Source: Stutzerimonas stutzeri (GTDB taxonomy: Bacteria > Pseudomonadota > Gammaproteobacteria > Pseudomonadales > Pseudomonadaceae). Taken from it: 64,000 nucleotides of DNA. Of this stretch, positions 23,838-34,309 are shown in pieces. The position numbers and the translations under genes were made by a program. A model generated the notes under the pieces. The model had not been told where the DNA came from. It saw only the letters and a program-made list of their open reading frames with translations, and did not search any database. Position 1 is the first letter of the stretch. The number at the start of each line of letters is the position of its first letter. The DNA lies in assembly GCA_002339675.1 (NCBI GenBank), contig DDKB01000001.1, positions 1 to 64,000 of the forward strand, read 5' to 3'.

Positions 23838-24053
23838 ATGAGAAGACTCAAGCGTGATCCGATGGAACGAGCATTCTTGCGCGGCTATCAACATGGCATT
23901 CAAGGCAAATCTCGCGACCTGTGTCCCTTTTCCCATACCGAAGTGCGCCAGGCCTGGATAAACGGCTGGCGGGAGGGACGCGGCGACAACTGGGATGGTC
24001 TGACCGGCGCCGCCGGCCTTCATAGACTCAACGAACTCCACGCGGTCGGCTGA
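23838..24053 (+). CDS. rmf: Ribosome modulation factor Rmf
   Basis: 71 residues, basic. Family core MRRLKRDPMERAFLRGYQHG at the start, CPFSHTEVRQAWINGWREGR in the middle. It dimerises 70S ribosomes into inactive 100S particles in stationary phase. Length and sequence are typical of pseudomonads. It is monocistronic, convergent with pyrD. A GC hairpin (GGGGCTCCC-GA-GGGAGCCCC, 24109-24129) between the two stops lacks a T-run but may serve both. Confidence 0.93.
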   Translation: MRRLKRDPMERAFLRGYQHGIQGKSRDLCPFSHTEVRQAWINGWREGRGDNWDGLTGAAGLHRLNELHAVG

Positions 24054-24136
24054 CACCACAGCCATCGTTTTCGACTGGCCGCCCCACCCGGGCGGCGGGC
24101 TTGAAGCCCAGGGGCTCCCGAGGGAGCCCCATCAGG

Positions 24137-25180
24137 CTATTGGTGATAGTCCTTCTTCCGAGCCTGCAGTGCCGCCACGGCGTCCACGGATGCGCGAATC
24201 AGCGCAGGTCCCTTGTAGATGAAGCCGGTGTAAAGCTGCACCAGGCTGGCGCCCGCCTCGATCTTTTCCGCCGCATGACGGCCCTCGGTGATCCCACCGA
24301 CGGCAATGATCGGCAAGCGTCCCGCCAGCGTCTCGGCCAGCACCCGCACCGCATGGGTGCTCTTTTCGCGTACCGGCGCACCAGACAGGCCGCCCGCTTC
24401 GTCGGCATGGGCCAGGCCGGCAACGCCTTCGCGGCCTAGCGTGGTGTTGGTCGCGATGATCGCATCCATCCCGGCTTCCAACACGGCCTGGGCCACCAGT
24501 ACGGTTTCCTCGTCGCTCATGTCAGGCGCGATCTTGATCGCCAACGGCACCCGCTTGCCGTGCAGCGAAGTAAGCTCCTCGCGGCGCAGGCGCAGGGCGT
24601 CGAGAAGCTGCTTGAGCGAGTCGCCGAACTGCAGGCTGCGCAGCCCGGGCGTGTTGGGCGAACTGACGTTCACGGTGACATAACTGGCCTGGTGATAGAC
24701 CTTGTCCAGGCACAGCAGGTAATCGTCCTGTGCGCGCTCGACCGGGGTATCGAAGTTCTTGCCGATGTTGATCCCCAGGATCCCCTTGAAGCGCGCCGCC
24801 TCGACCCGCTCCACCAGCGCCTGTACGCCGTGGTTGTTGAAGCCCATACGATTGATGATCGCCTCGGCTTCCGGCAGGCGGAAGATGCGCGGCTTGGGAT
24901 TGCCCGGCTGCGGCCGTGGCGTCACGGTGCCCACCTCGACAAAGCCGAAGCCGAGCTGGGAAAACCCGGTGATCGCCTCACCATTCTTGTCCAGGCCCGC
25001 CGCCAGGCCGACGGGGTTGGGAAAGTCCAGCCCCATGACCCGCACCGGCAGGTCCACAGGCGCCTTGTTCAGCAGCGCGTTGACGCCCAGGCGGCCGCCC
25101 GCGCCGATCAGGTCGAGCGACAGCTCGTGGGAGGTCTCGGGGGAGAACTTGAACAGCAGCTGGCGGGCCAGGTTATACAT
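24137..25180 (-). CDS. pyrD: Dihydroorotate dehydrogenase (quinone), class 2
   Basis: 347 residues; oxidises dihydroorotate to orotate with quinone in pyrimidine synthesis, bound to the inner membrane by its N-terminal helices. Motifs are NPVGLAAGLDKNGEAI near 55, NVSSPNTPGLRSLQ near 170 (catalytic Ser of class 2), IATNTTLGREGV near 245, and VGGITEGRHAAEKI near 295 for FMN phosphate. It is transcribed leftward, apparently alone. Confidence 0.95.
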   Translation of the reverse strand: MYNLARQLLFKFSPETSHELSLDLIGAGGRLGVNALLNKAPVDLPVRVMGLDFPNPVGLAAGLDKNGEAITGFSQLGFGFVEVGTVTPRPQPGNPKPRIFRLPEAEAIINRMGFNNHGVQALVERVEAARFKGILGINIGKNFDTPVERAQDDYLLCLDKVYHQASYVTVNVSSPNTPGLRSLQFGDSLKQLLDALRLRREELTSLHGKRVPLAIKIAPDMSDEETVLVAQAVLEAGMDAIIATNTTLGREGVAGLAHADEAGGLSGAPVREKSTHAVRVLAETLAGRLPIIAVGGITEGRHAAEKIEAGASLVQLYTGFIYKGPALIRASVDAVAALQARKKDYHQ

Positions 25181-25291
25181 ACGCAGCCTAGATCCTGAGG
25201 AAGAATGGCGCGGCAGTATAACAGCCGGCTGCGGACATCAGCAGGCCGAACGCGGCAGGCTCAGAGCCCATGCCTTCGCTCATCGAAGCCA

Positions 25292-25513
25292 CTAGGCCAG
25301 CCGGCTGAGGCCTATCAGCTTTCCGTCCGACGAAAAATCCAGCCGGAATGAACCAAACACACCGGCCGAAGTCTGAAACGGTCGAAGATGGTGGGCCGGC
25401 AGGCTGACGCTTTTCCCTTCCCGGCTCTTCATCAGGATACGATTGGCCCGCCCCTGGTAGACCGCAAGCAGTCGCTCGGCAGGCAGCGCAATATCCAGCA
25501 CGAGGCTTGGCAT
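25292..25513 (-). CDS. DUF2835-family small protein
   Basis: 73 residues. Sequence such as LDIALPAERLLAVYQGRANR and SVSLPAHHLRPFQTSAGVFG, ending GSFRLDFSSDGKLIGLSRL, matches the small beta-rich DUF2835 group found in pseudomonads. GAGGAG lies four bases before the ATG. Function is unknown. It lies upstream of pyrD on the same strand and divergent from the gene at 25669. Confidence 0.8.
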   Translation of the reverse strand: MPSLVLDIALPAERLLAVYQGRANRILMKSREGKSVSLPAHHLRPFQTSAGVFGSFRLDFSSDGKLIGLSRLA

Positions 25514-25668
25514 GGAGGCTCCTCAATGATCAGCTCGGCAATTCTGCCACACCGTTGCACCTGCACAGCGCGCTCCCGGCACGTCACGCAGCGTTCGTAC
25601 AGCAAATACGGTGCGCGACGGCAGCGGCTCTGCCACACTTCGTCCATCGTCCTAGATGTTCATCCGCA

Positions 25669-26592
25669 ATGATGAGCCTGCCCGAGCCGGTACCCCACGT
25701 GACCTCCCGAATCGCCAGATTTGCCCAGCGCCTTGGATTGACCGGCCAGTCGCCGCGCCAGGTGCTGGAGCGCGCCAGCCGGATCAGGCTGCCCTTCGCG
25801 CCGCTCACCGAGCCGGCGCCGAGCATCTTCTGGCAGGACGGGCCGTGCCTGCAACGCTTCGTCGACCTGCCCCGCAGTGCATTGTCCGGGCCGATCCAGG
25901 AGGACAAAGCGCGGGCGCATGCAGCTCTGACGCGGCTGGTGCGCCAGGAGCAGAGCGTCCATCCGTCGCTCGATCTGCGGCAGGTCGACGGCGTTGGCGG
26001 GCAAGGCGCCGAGGGTCGGACGTATCCGACCTTCGAAGCCTTTGCCGCCACGCCTGGCTGCCGCCAGCTACGCATCATCAGCTACAAGGATTTCGTCCGG
26101 ACCATCACCACCGCACTGCCCGACTTCCACCAGCGAGGCGTCGTCGAACTGCGCCAGGCGAGCTGGCTGGGCGAGCGTATCTACTGGGCGGGCGAGCACC
26201 ACGCCGAGGCGTTCGCCTGTGCGATCGCCTATGCGCGGCTGCGCGGCCTCGAAGTCGACCTGCCGTGCGAGCTGACCGATTACCGGCTGGACGCCGCCGG
26301 CCTACAAGCGCTGGACAACGACTACCATGCCGTGACGATGCCAGCCCAGGCATGGAGCGACCGCGCCTTCATGGGGCTGTTGCTCGAGGCGAAGATTCCC
26401 TATGCGCGCCTGACGCTGTTGCGCAATGCCAGCAATTCGGAACTGCTGTTGCTGGAAAAGCGCCAGCCAGCCGCCAACGCGCTTGGCGAGGGACTCAAGC
26501 TCGCCGGTGCGCCGGACATGGTCCGCTACCTGCGCGACCTGCCGCAAATCACCCGTTTCCGCCTTGGCAACCAGGCGCGGGCCGACGACTGA
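25669..26592 (+). CDS. Conserved pseudomonad protein, possibly DUF6685 family
   Basis: 307 residues, cytoplasmic, no signal or membrane helix. Regions such as GRTYPTFEAFAATPGCRQLR and WAGEHHAEAFACAIAYARLR look conserved, and the length suits the family I know as DUF6685, though I hold that assignment loosely. The frame is open upstream; the Met pair at 25669/25672 was chosen because the preceding residues look non-coding. No strong Shine-Dalgarno is seen. It is convergent with gdhB. No function is proposed. Confidence 0.65.
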   Translation: MMSLPEPVPHVTSRIARFAQRLGLTGQSPRQVLERASRIRLPFAPLTEPAPSIFWQDGPCLQRFVDLPRSALSGPIQEDKARAHAALTRLVRQEQSVHPSLDLRQVDGVGGQGAEGRTYPTFEAFAATPGCRQLRIISYKDFVRTITTALPDFHQRGVVELRQASWLGERIYWAGEHHAEAFACAIAYARLRGLEVDLPCELTDYRLDAAGLQALDNDYHAVTMPAQAWSDRAFMGLLLEAKIPYARLTLLRNASNSELLLLEKRQPAANALGEGLKLAGAPDMVRYLRDLPQITRFRLGNQARADD

Positions 26593-26655
26593 AGCCCCGC
26601 TTCTCGCACGTCTGCGGAATGCACGGCTGGCCGTGCCCGACACCCGACCAGAATG

Positions 26656-26682
26656 AAAAACGCCGGTGCTTGCGCACCGGCG
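26656..26682 (-). terminator. Intrinsic terminator of gdhB
   Basis: Read leftward: CGCCGGTGCGC-AA-GCACCGGCG followed by TTTTTC, 48 bp after the gdhB stop. Confidence 0.88.
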
Positions 26683-26729
26683 TCGTCCGTTAGCGCGCGC
26701 CATCCGGCCTGACCGGACGGCGCTCGGCT

Positions 26730-29700
26730 TCAGCGCCTCGCGCTCTCCAACGCCAGGTCCTGCAGCTCGCGCCCCGCTACGGCGTACATGGCGTAATCCA
26801 CGCTGCTGGCGCTGCGCAACTCGGCGAGCATGCGCCGCCAGCGCTCCACCTGGTACGTCCGCTGCTCCAGCCAGAGCTGCACCCGGGCGTCGAGATCATC
26901 CGGCGCATCGCTCATCTGCAACACCGACACCGTAATGGCACGCTGCTGGCTGTCGAGGTCATCGCGGAAGCCCTCGCGCGCCAGCCCCTGCCAGTTGTTG
27001 TCGACCGCAAGGCCCGTCAGCTGCTGCAGGTACCAGGGCAATTCCAGCGCACCGCCGACCGCGAAGTACGCCGCCGCAACCGTCGCCGGCGGCTGCCCGG
27101 TTTCGTCGGCCGCCTCGAGGATCGGCAGCAGCGTGTACAGGTGGTTGGTCCCCGCGACCATGCGCGCCAGCAGCTCCGGTACGCCGGCCTCGGTGTAGCG
27201 CTCGTAGCGGGCCTGCCACAGTTCCCGGGTCCCGCCTTGCAGCAACGCGTCGAGTTTCAGCCCGAGCGCCGCGACCCGCGGGCCGAAGTGGCCGACGTCG
27301 CGTGCCGCGTCCAGCTCGCTGCGGCGGTTGCGCAGGAACCAGCGCGTCGCACGGCGGCCCAGGCGCATCAGTTCCTCCATCAGGTTGAGCTGCAGCTCGG
27401 CGGGGATCTTGTAATCCAGCGCCTCGATCTGGCGGAACCAATGCGGCAGATGGAAGATGTCCCGCACGATCACGTAGGCGCCCGCCACGTTCGCCGCGCT
27501 GAGCCCGGTCGCTTCGCGCAGCCGCTGGACGAAGGTGATGCCCATATTGTTGATCAGGTCGTTGGCGATCTGGGTGCTGACGATTTCGCGGCGAAGGCGG
27601 TGCTGGAGCATCGCGTCGCGGTAGCGCTCGGCCAGCAGCTGCGGAAAGGCGCTTTCCATTTCGCGGGCGAGATAGGCGTCATCCGGTACCCGCGATTGCA
27701 GCAACGCCTCCTTCAGTTCGATCTTGCTGTAGGAGATGAGTACCGACAGCTCCGCGCGGGTCAATCCCTTGCCGAGGTTGGCGCGCTCGGCCAAGGCCTC
27801 GTCGCTGGGCAGGAACTCCAACGCCCGGTCCAGCAGGCCGACCGACTCCAGCGAACTGATCAGCCGCTTGTACTCCCCGCCGCCCTCCCGCGCGCGGTGC
27901 TCGGCCTGGGACAGTGCCTGGGTCTGCTTGTAGTTGTCGTGCAGCACCAGGTCGGCTACCGCATCGGTCATGTCGAACAGCAACTGATCGCGCTGCTTGC
28001 CGGTCATGTCGCCGGCACTGACGATCTCGTTCAGCAGGATCTTGATGTTGACCTCATGGTCGGAGCAATTCACCCCGCCGGCATTATCGATGAAGTCGGT
28101 ATTGGCCGCACCGCCATGCAGGCAGTACTCGACACGGCCGAGCTGGGTGATGCCCAGGTTGCCGCCCTCGCCGATGACTTTGGCGCGCAGTTCGTTGCCG
28201 TTGACCCGGAGGATGTCGTTGGCTTTGTCGCCGACATCGGCGTGGCTTTCGACGGTGCTCTTGACGTAGGTACCGATACCGCCGTTCCAGAGCAGGTCCA
28301 CCGGAGCCTTGAGCAATGCGTGGATGAGCTCGGCTGGGGTCAGGAAGTCGGCCTCAATATCGAAGCGCGCCTTCATTTCCGGGGTGATCGCGATGCGCTT
28401 GGCCGAGCGCGGGAACACGCCGCCGCCCGCGGAGATCAGCGACGCGTCGTAGTCGGTCCAGGCCGAGCGCGGCAGGTCGAACAGGCGCTTGCGCTCGACG
28501 AAGCTGCGCGCCGCGTCCGGATTGGGGTCGATGAAGATGTGCAGGTGGTTGAAGGCCGCGACCAGCTGCAGCGTCTCCGACATCAGCAGCCCGTTGCCGA
28601 ACACGTCGCCGGCCATGTCGCCGATGCCGATCACGCTGATGGGGTCGCGCTGGACGTCAATGCCGCGCTCGCGGAAATGCCGCTGCACCGACACCCAGGC
28701 GCCCTTGGCCGTGATGCCCATCTTCTTGTGGTCGTAGCCGGCCGAACCGCCCGAGGCGAAGGCATCGCCGAGCCAGAAGTCGTACTCGGCGGCGATTCCG
28801 TTGGCGATGTCGGAAAAGGTCGCGGTGCCCTTGTCGGCCGCCACCACCAGGTAGGGGTCGTCCTCGTCATAGCGCAGCACGTTGGTCGGCGGCACCACCT
28901 GGCCATCCTTGAGGTTGTCGGTGATGTCCAGCAGGCCGCTGATGAAGATCCGGTAACAGGCGATCCCCTCGGCCAGCACTTCGTCACGCGATCCGCTGGT
29001 CGGCAGCCGCCGCGGCACGAAGCCGCCCTTGGCGCCGCCCGGCACGATGATCGCGTTTTTGACCTGCTGCGCCTTTACAAGGCCCAGCACTTCGGTGCGG
29101 TAATCCTCCTCACGATCGGACCAGCGCAGCCCGCCGCGCGCGACCTTGCCGCCGCGCAGGTGCACACCTTCGACGCGCGGCGAGTAAACGAAGATCTCGA
29201 ACTTCGGCGCCGGCCGCGGCATCTCGGGAATCGAGCGCGGGTCGAGCTTGAAGCTGAAGTAGCTCTTGGCCCGGCCATGGGCATCGGTCTGGTAGAAATT
29301 GGTGCGCAGCGTGGCCTTGATCAGCGCCAGGTAGCGGCGCAGGATGCGGTCCTCGTTGAGCACCGCGACGTCGTCCAGCGCGGTGATGATGGCCTGCTCC
29401 AGGCGCGCCTGCTTGTCGGCCAGGTCGTCCTCGCCGAGCTTGCGTGCCAGATAGAAGCGCATCTTGAACAACCGCACCAGTTCGCGGGCGATCGCGGTGT
29501 GGTTGAGCAGCGCGCTGGCGATGTAGCCCAGATCGAAGCCCATGCGGATCTGCTTGAGGTAGCGGCCATAGGCACGCAGCAGGGCCACTTCGCGCCAGGT
29601 CAGCCCGGCGGTCAGCACCAGCCGGTTGAAGGCGTCGTTTTCCGCCTGGCCGTTGTGAATCGCGATAAAGGCGTCCTGCAGCGGCTCGTTGATCTCCATC

Positions 29701-31580
29701 AGGTCGATCTCGAGCCCCTCGGCGTAGGTGAACGCGAAATCGTGAATCCAGTATTCGCGGCCGTCCTTGCGCTTGAGGTGGAAGGGGAATTCACCCAATA
29801 CGCGCAGGCCGAGGTTTTCCAGGATCGGCAGCATGTCCGACAGCGGCAACGGCGCGTTGAGGTGGTACAGCTTGCAGTGCAGGCGGTTTTCTTCGGCGGT
29901 GATCGGCTGGTAGAAGCTCATCACCAGCGGGCGCTCGTCGCTCAGGCTGAGCACGTGCTGCATGTCGACCGCAGCCGAGTGCGGGGCGAAGCGCTCGCGG
30001 TACCCGGCCGGGAAGCCCTTCGGAAAATCGGCCAGGATGCCGGTGCCCTGCGCCTCGCCGAAGCGCTCGACCACCACGCTGGAATAGTCGTCCTGCCAGG
30101 TACGGCAGGCCTGCACCACTTCGCGCTCCAGCTGCGCCGGGTCGAACTGCACCCGCTTGTTCGGGTCCAGGCGCAGGAGGAACTGCACGCGAATCAGCAC
30201 CGATTCGGAGAAATAGGTCGAGAACTCGCAGTCGCTGGCTTCCAGCCGGTCGACCAGCACCTGCTGGATACGCAGGCGGGTTTCGGTGGAATAGCTGTCG
30301 CGCGGCACATAGGCCAGGCAGTAGCAGAAGCGGCCATAGGGATCGATGCGAAGGAACAGCCGCAGCTTGTTGCGCTCCTGGATCTGCACGATGGCGATGG
30401 CCGTGTCGAACAGCTGGTCCAGGGTCATCTGGAACAGTTCGTCACGCGGCAGCACCTCCAGGACCTGGATCAGCTCCTTGGCCAGGTGCGCCGAATCATC
30501 GAACTGGGAGCGCTCGACGACCTGATTGACCTTGCTGCGAATGAACGGGATACGCCGCACGCTCTGGGTATAGACGGACGAGGTGAACAGTCCAAGGAAG
30601 CGACACTCCTTGACGACACGGCCCTGCTCGTCGAATTGGCGGATGGAGACGAAATCCGGGTAGGCCGGCCGATGCACGCGGCTCGGCGTGGCGGCCTTGG
30701 CGAACGACAGCAGCAGCGGCTCGCGCAGGTAGGCCAGCGCTGGCGGCATGATCAACTGGTCACCTTCCTCCAGGCCGGTGCGCAAGGTGCGCGACAGGCC
30801 CAGCAGGGACGACTCGTCATAGATGATGCGCCCACCCTCGCCCTGCTCCACCACGGTGAATTCCTCGTAGCCGAGGAAGGTGAAGTGGTCGTCGGCGAGC
30901 CAGCGCATGAAATCCATGATCTCGTCCAGCTGCCCGTCGGCGGTTTCTCCCCGCAGGGTGCCCAGACGCGCGTGGTGCTCTTCGGCCTTGGCCTTCATCG
31001 ACGGGAAATCGCTGACCGTGATCCGCACATCCGCCAGCACGCCATGCAAGGACTGCTCCAGTTCGCGCAACGCAGCGGCACTGGCGCAACGGTCGATCTC
31101 GACGAAGATCAGCGATTCGGCATCGCTATCGTCCGACGTGCTGCCCTTGGGCAGCAGTTCGATCAGGCTGCCATCGGCCTCGCGGCGCACCTGCAGCACG
31201 CTGTTCTGCAGCGTGTGGATCGCGTAGCCCCGGCGGGTCAGCTCCATGCGCACCGAGTCGACGAGAAACGGCATATCCGGATGCAGCACCTCGACCACGC
31301 TGTGGGTTGACTGCCAGCCGTGCTTCTCATAGTCGGGGTTGAATACCTGAACTTCCGGACGGCTCGGGTCGAAGCGCTCCAGCAGTCGCCAGCTCGCCAG
31401 CGTTGAACCCACCAGGTCGGTCATGCGCCGCTGGGTCAGCTCGGGCAGTGCGACGATTCCGAAAAACTGCTCGGCGAAAAGTCCCACTTGTGGCAGGAGT
31501 TTCTCGTCGACATGCTGCGCCAGGGCCACTTTCAGTTGTTGCTGAAAATCGGCTTTGCTGGCAGCTGTAAAGAACGCCAT
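26730..31580 (-). CDS. gdhB: NAD-specific glutamate dehydrogenase, large 180-kDa type
   Basis: 1616 residues, the usual size of the L-GDH180 class; deaminates glutamate to 2-oxoglutarate with NAD+, linking amino-acid catabolism to the TCA cycle. The long N-terminal regulatory region precedes a catalytic core with GGKVARGGLRWSDREEDYRT and VPGGAKGGFVPRR near 850, then GDMAGDVFGNGLL near 985 and DPNPD downstream. GGAG lies seven bases before the ATG. It is transcribed alone and ends in a strong terminator. A very long open frame on the opposite strand (27141-31310) is a GC-codon shadow. Confidence 0.96.
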   Translation of the reverse strand: MAFFTAASKADFQQQLKVALAQHVDEKLLPQVGLFAEQFFGIVALPELTQRRMTDLVGSTLASWRLLERFDPSRPEVQVFNPDYEKHGWQSTHSVVEVLHPDMPFLVDSVRMELTRRGYAIHTLQNSVLQVRREADGSLIELLPKGSTSDDSDAESLIFVEIDRCASAAALRELEQSLHGVLADVRITVSDFPSMKAKAEEHHARLGTLRGETADGQLDEIMDFMRWLADDHFTFLGYEEFTVVEQGEGGRIIYDESSLLGLSRTLRTGLEEGDQLIMPPALAYLREPLLLSFAKAATPSRVHRPAYPDFVSIRQFDEQGRVVKECRFLGLFTSSVYTQSVRRIPFIRSKVNQVVERSQFDDSAHLAKELIQVLEVLPRDELFQMTLDQLFDTAIAIVQIQERNKLRLFLRIDPYGRFCYCLAYVPRDSYSTETRLRIQQVLVDRLEASDCEFSTYFSESVLIRVQFLLRLDPNKRVQFDPAQLEREVVQACRTWQDDYSSVVVERFGEAQGTGILADFPKGFPAGYRERFAPHSAAVDMQHVLSLSDERPLVMSFYQPITAEENRLHCKLYHLNAPLPLSDMLPILENLGLRVLGEFPFHLKRKDGREYWIHDFAFTYAEGLEIDLMEINEPLQDAFIAIHNGQAENDAFNRLVLTAGLTWREVALLRAYGRYLKQIRMGFDLGYIASALLNHTAIARELVRLFKMRFYLARKLGEDDLADKQARLEQAIITALDDVAVLNEDRILRRYLALIKATLRTNFYQTDAHGRAKSYFSFKLDPRSIPEMPRPAPKFEIFVYSPRVEGVHLRGGKVARGGLRWSDREEDYRTEVLGLVKAQQVKNAIIVPGGAKGGFVPRRLPTSGSRDEVLAEGIACYRIFISGLLDITDNLKDGQVVPPTNVLRYDEDDPYLVVAADKGTATFSDIANGIAAEYDFWLGDAFASGGSAGYDHKKMGITAKGAWVSVQRHFRERGIDVQRDPISVIGIGDMAGDVFGNGLLMSETLQLVAAFNHLHIFIDPNPDAARSFVERKRLFDLPRSAWTDYDASLISAGGGVFPRSAKRIAITPEMKARFDIEADFLTPAELIHALLKAPVDLLWNGGIGTYVKSTVESHADVGDKANDILRVNGNELRAKVIGEGGNLGITQLGRVEYCLHGGAANTDFIDNAGGVNCSDHEVNIKILLNEIVSAGDMTGKQRDQLLFDMTDAVADLVLHDNYKQTQALSQAEHRAREGGGEYKRLISSLESVGLLDRALEFLPSDEALAERANLGKGLTRAELSVLISYSKIELKEALLQSRVPDDAYLAREMESAFPQLLAERYRDAMLQHRLRREIVSTQIANDLINNMGITFVQRLREATGLSAANVAGAYVIVRDIFHLPHWFRQIEALDYKIPAELQLNLMEELMRLGRRATRWFLRNRRSELDAARDVGHFGPRVAALGLKLDALLQGGTRELWQARYERYTEAGVPELLARMVAGTNHLYTLLPILEAADETGQPPATVAAAYFAVGGALELPWYLQQLTGLAVDNNWQGLAREGFRDDLDSQQRAITVSVLQMSDAPDDLDARVQLWLEQRTYQVERWRRMLAELRSASSVDYAMYAVAGRELQDLALESARR

Positions 31581-31902
31581 TTGTTCGCTCCATTCTGGCT
31601 TGGAATTGGACTGGGGCAGTCGCGTGACCTGACCGGCAACGCTGGCTGTAAGTTCAACGGTAGTTCAGCGGACCGGGATTGCATCGCTGCATGGCCCTCT
31701 CCTGTGTGGCGTTCTGCGCGACCAGGCGGTCACATTTAATTGCGGCGCGGGGCCGCCGCCTTGAACGACAGGCTTCACACCCGGGCCTGCGCCAGATGTC
31801 GATGAAGTTGCCGAGCGGCGCATAGCCGGCCCCTCGGCAAATGCATTAAAGTCATGCCGATCGGGCGCCCGCCCGGATACGCCCCAGCAAACGAGTTCAA
31901 CG
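31581..31902. other. Divergent promoter region of gdhB and moxR-like operon
   Basis: 322 bp with no gene. It contains GC-rich inverted segments (GGGCGCCCGCCC near 31863) but no promoter boxes I would defend. Confidence 0.4.
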
Positions 31903-32861
<959 letters not shown>

Positions 32862-32862
<1 letters not shown>

Positions 32863-33815
32863 TGCCAGCCCCCAGCCAGGATGCGGCGGCCGCTCCGGGT
32901 GTTCGCGTCAGCCTGAGCGAGCTCATCGACATGCGCCATCGGGTGCGTGAAGTGCCGTTGTTCTCCACCCCGCATCGCCGCAGCCCGCTGGTTGGCCTGC
33001 ACCACTCGAAGCTGCGCGGGCGCGGCGTGGACTTCGACCAGGTGCGCATCTACCAGGCCGGCGACGACGTGCGCACCATCGACTGGCGCGTGACGGCACG
33101 CACCCAGGAGCCGCACACCAAGCTGTTCCACGAGGAGCGCGAGCGCCCCATCTACGTGCTGGTCGAGCAGAGCCCCCGACTCTTCTTCGGCAGCGGCCTG
33201 GCGCTCAAGTCGGTGGTCGCTGCGCGTGCGGCCAGCCTGGTCGGCTGGGCCGCACTGAGCCACAACGACCGCGTCGGCGGCCTGGTCTTCGGGACGCAGG
33301 AGCCCCAGGAGGTCAAGCCCCGGCGCAGCAAGCAGAGTCTGCTGCAGCTGCTCGACCGGCTGGTACACGCCAATGCGGGTCTGGCCGCCGACCAGCCCGC
33401 CGATTCCGACGCCTTCGGCCTGGCACTGCGCCGCGCGCGCGAGGCACTGCGGCCCGGCAGCCTGGCCGTGGTGATCTGCGACGAGCGGACCCTGGGCGAC
33501 GCCGCCGAACAGCAGCTGACGCTCCTGGCCCGGCACGTCGACCTGCTGATGATCCCGATCCACGATCCGCTCGACCACGCACTGCCCGCCGCCGGCCTGC
33601 TGCGTTTTGCCCAGTCCGGCGCCCGCCTGGAGCTCGACAGCCACGACGCCACCATTCGCCAGGCCTACCGAGCCCAGGGCCAGGCCCGCGCGGCCCGCTG
33701 GCAGCGCCTGGCCGACCGCCTTCGGCTCCCGCTGATGCCACTCGACACGCAGCGCGACCTGATCGACCAGTTACGCGAGCATCTCAACGTGCAGCACCCC
33801 GGAACCGCGCGATGA
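32862..33815 (+). CDS. DUF58 domain protein
   Basis: 317 residues. Family signature GRGVDFDQVRIYQAGDDVRT, then IDWRVTARTQEPHTKLF, near residues 50-85, with a degenerate VWA-like fold after it (YVLVEQSPRLFFGS). No membrane helix. It is normally co-encoded with MoxR ATPases, and here it overlaps both neighbours. Role: probable adaptor of the MoxR/VWA complex; no enzymatic motif. Confidence 0.88.
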
Positions 33816-34309
33816 ACCCGCTGGACAACCTGGAGCCACTGATCGCGCCTCCGCCGGTCAGCGCTTGGCCGCTGGCGCCCGGCTGGTGGTTCCTCGCCGC
33901 CCTGCTACTGACAATCCTTCTCCTGCTGCGCCTGCGCCCCTGGCAACGGCGCAAATCCGACAGGGAGGCACGGCCGGCCGACGCCGTGCTCGAGCCGCAG
34001 CGGCAACTGGCGCTGGACGAGCTCGCCGGGCTCGGCAAGCCCTACGGCGGCCAGCCGGCCAATCAATGGTTGCAGCAGCTCAACGCGCTGCTCAAGCGCC
34101 TGTGCCGCACCCGCTACCCGGACGACAACCCGCACACCCTCAGCGGCCGCGCCTGGCTGGCTTTTCTCGACAGCCGCTGCCCGGCGGCCGGCCTGACACG
34201 CTGGATGGTCCTGGTCGAAGGTGTCTACCGCTCCGAATGCCGGCTGGACGACAAGGCCATCGAGGGCCTGGAGCAATCGGTACAAATCTGGATCCGCAAG
34301 CATGTTTGA
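33812..34309 (+). CDS. DUF4381 membrane protein
   Basis: 165 residues. One transmembrane helix near the N-terminus (WWFLAALLLTILLLLRL), then a cytoplasmic helical part (QQLNALLKRLCRTRYPDDNP, GRAWLAFLDSRCP). This is the small conserved member of MoxR-VWA operons. Overlaps the previous stop by 4 bp and the next start by 8 bp. Confidence 0.85.
   Translation: MNPLDNLEPLIAPPPVSAWPLAPGWWFLAALLLTILLLLRLRPWQRRKSDREARPADAVLEPQRQLALDELAGLGKPYGGQPANQWLQQLNALLKRLCRTRYPDDNPHTLSGRAWLAFLDSRCPAAGLTRWMVLVEGVYRSECRLDDKAIEGLEQSVQIWIRKHV

Noticed and set aside
27141..31310. 1389-codon open frame opposite gdhB
   Set aside because: A shadow frame: GC-rich third positions of gdhB leave its antisense free of stops. 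Amino-acid content is unnatural (Gln/His/Val/Asp-rich) and gdhB motifs are perfect on the other strand.
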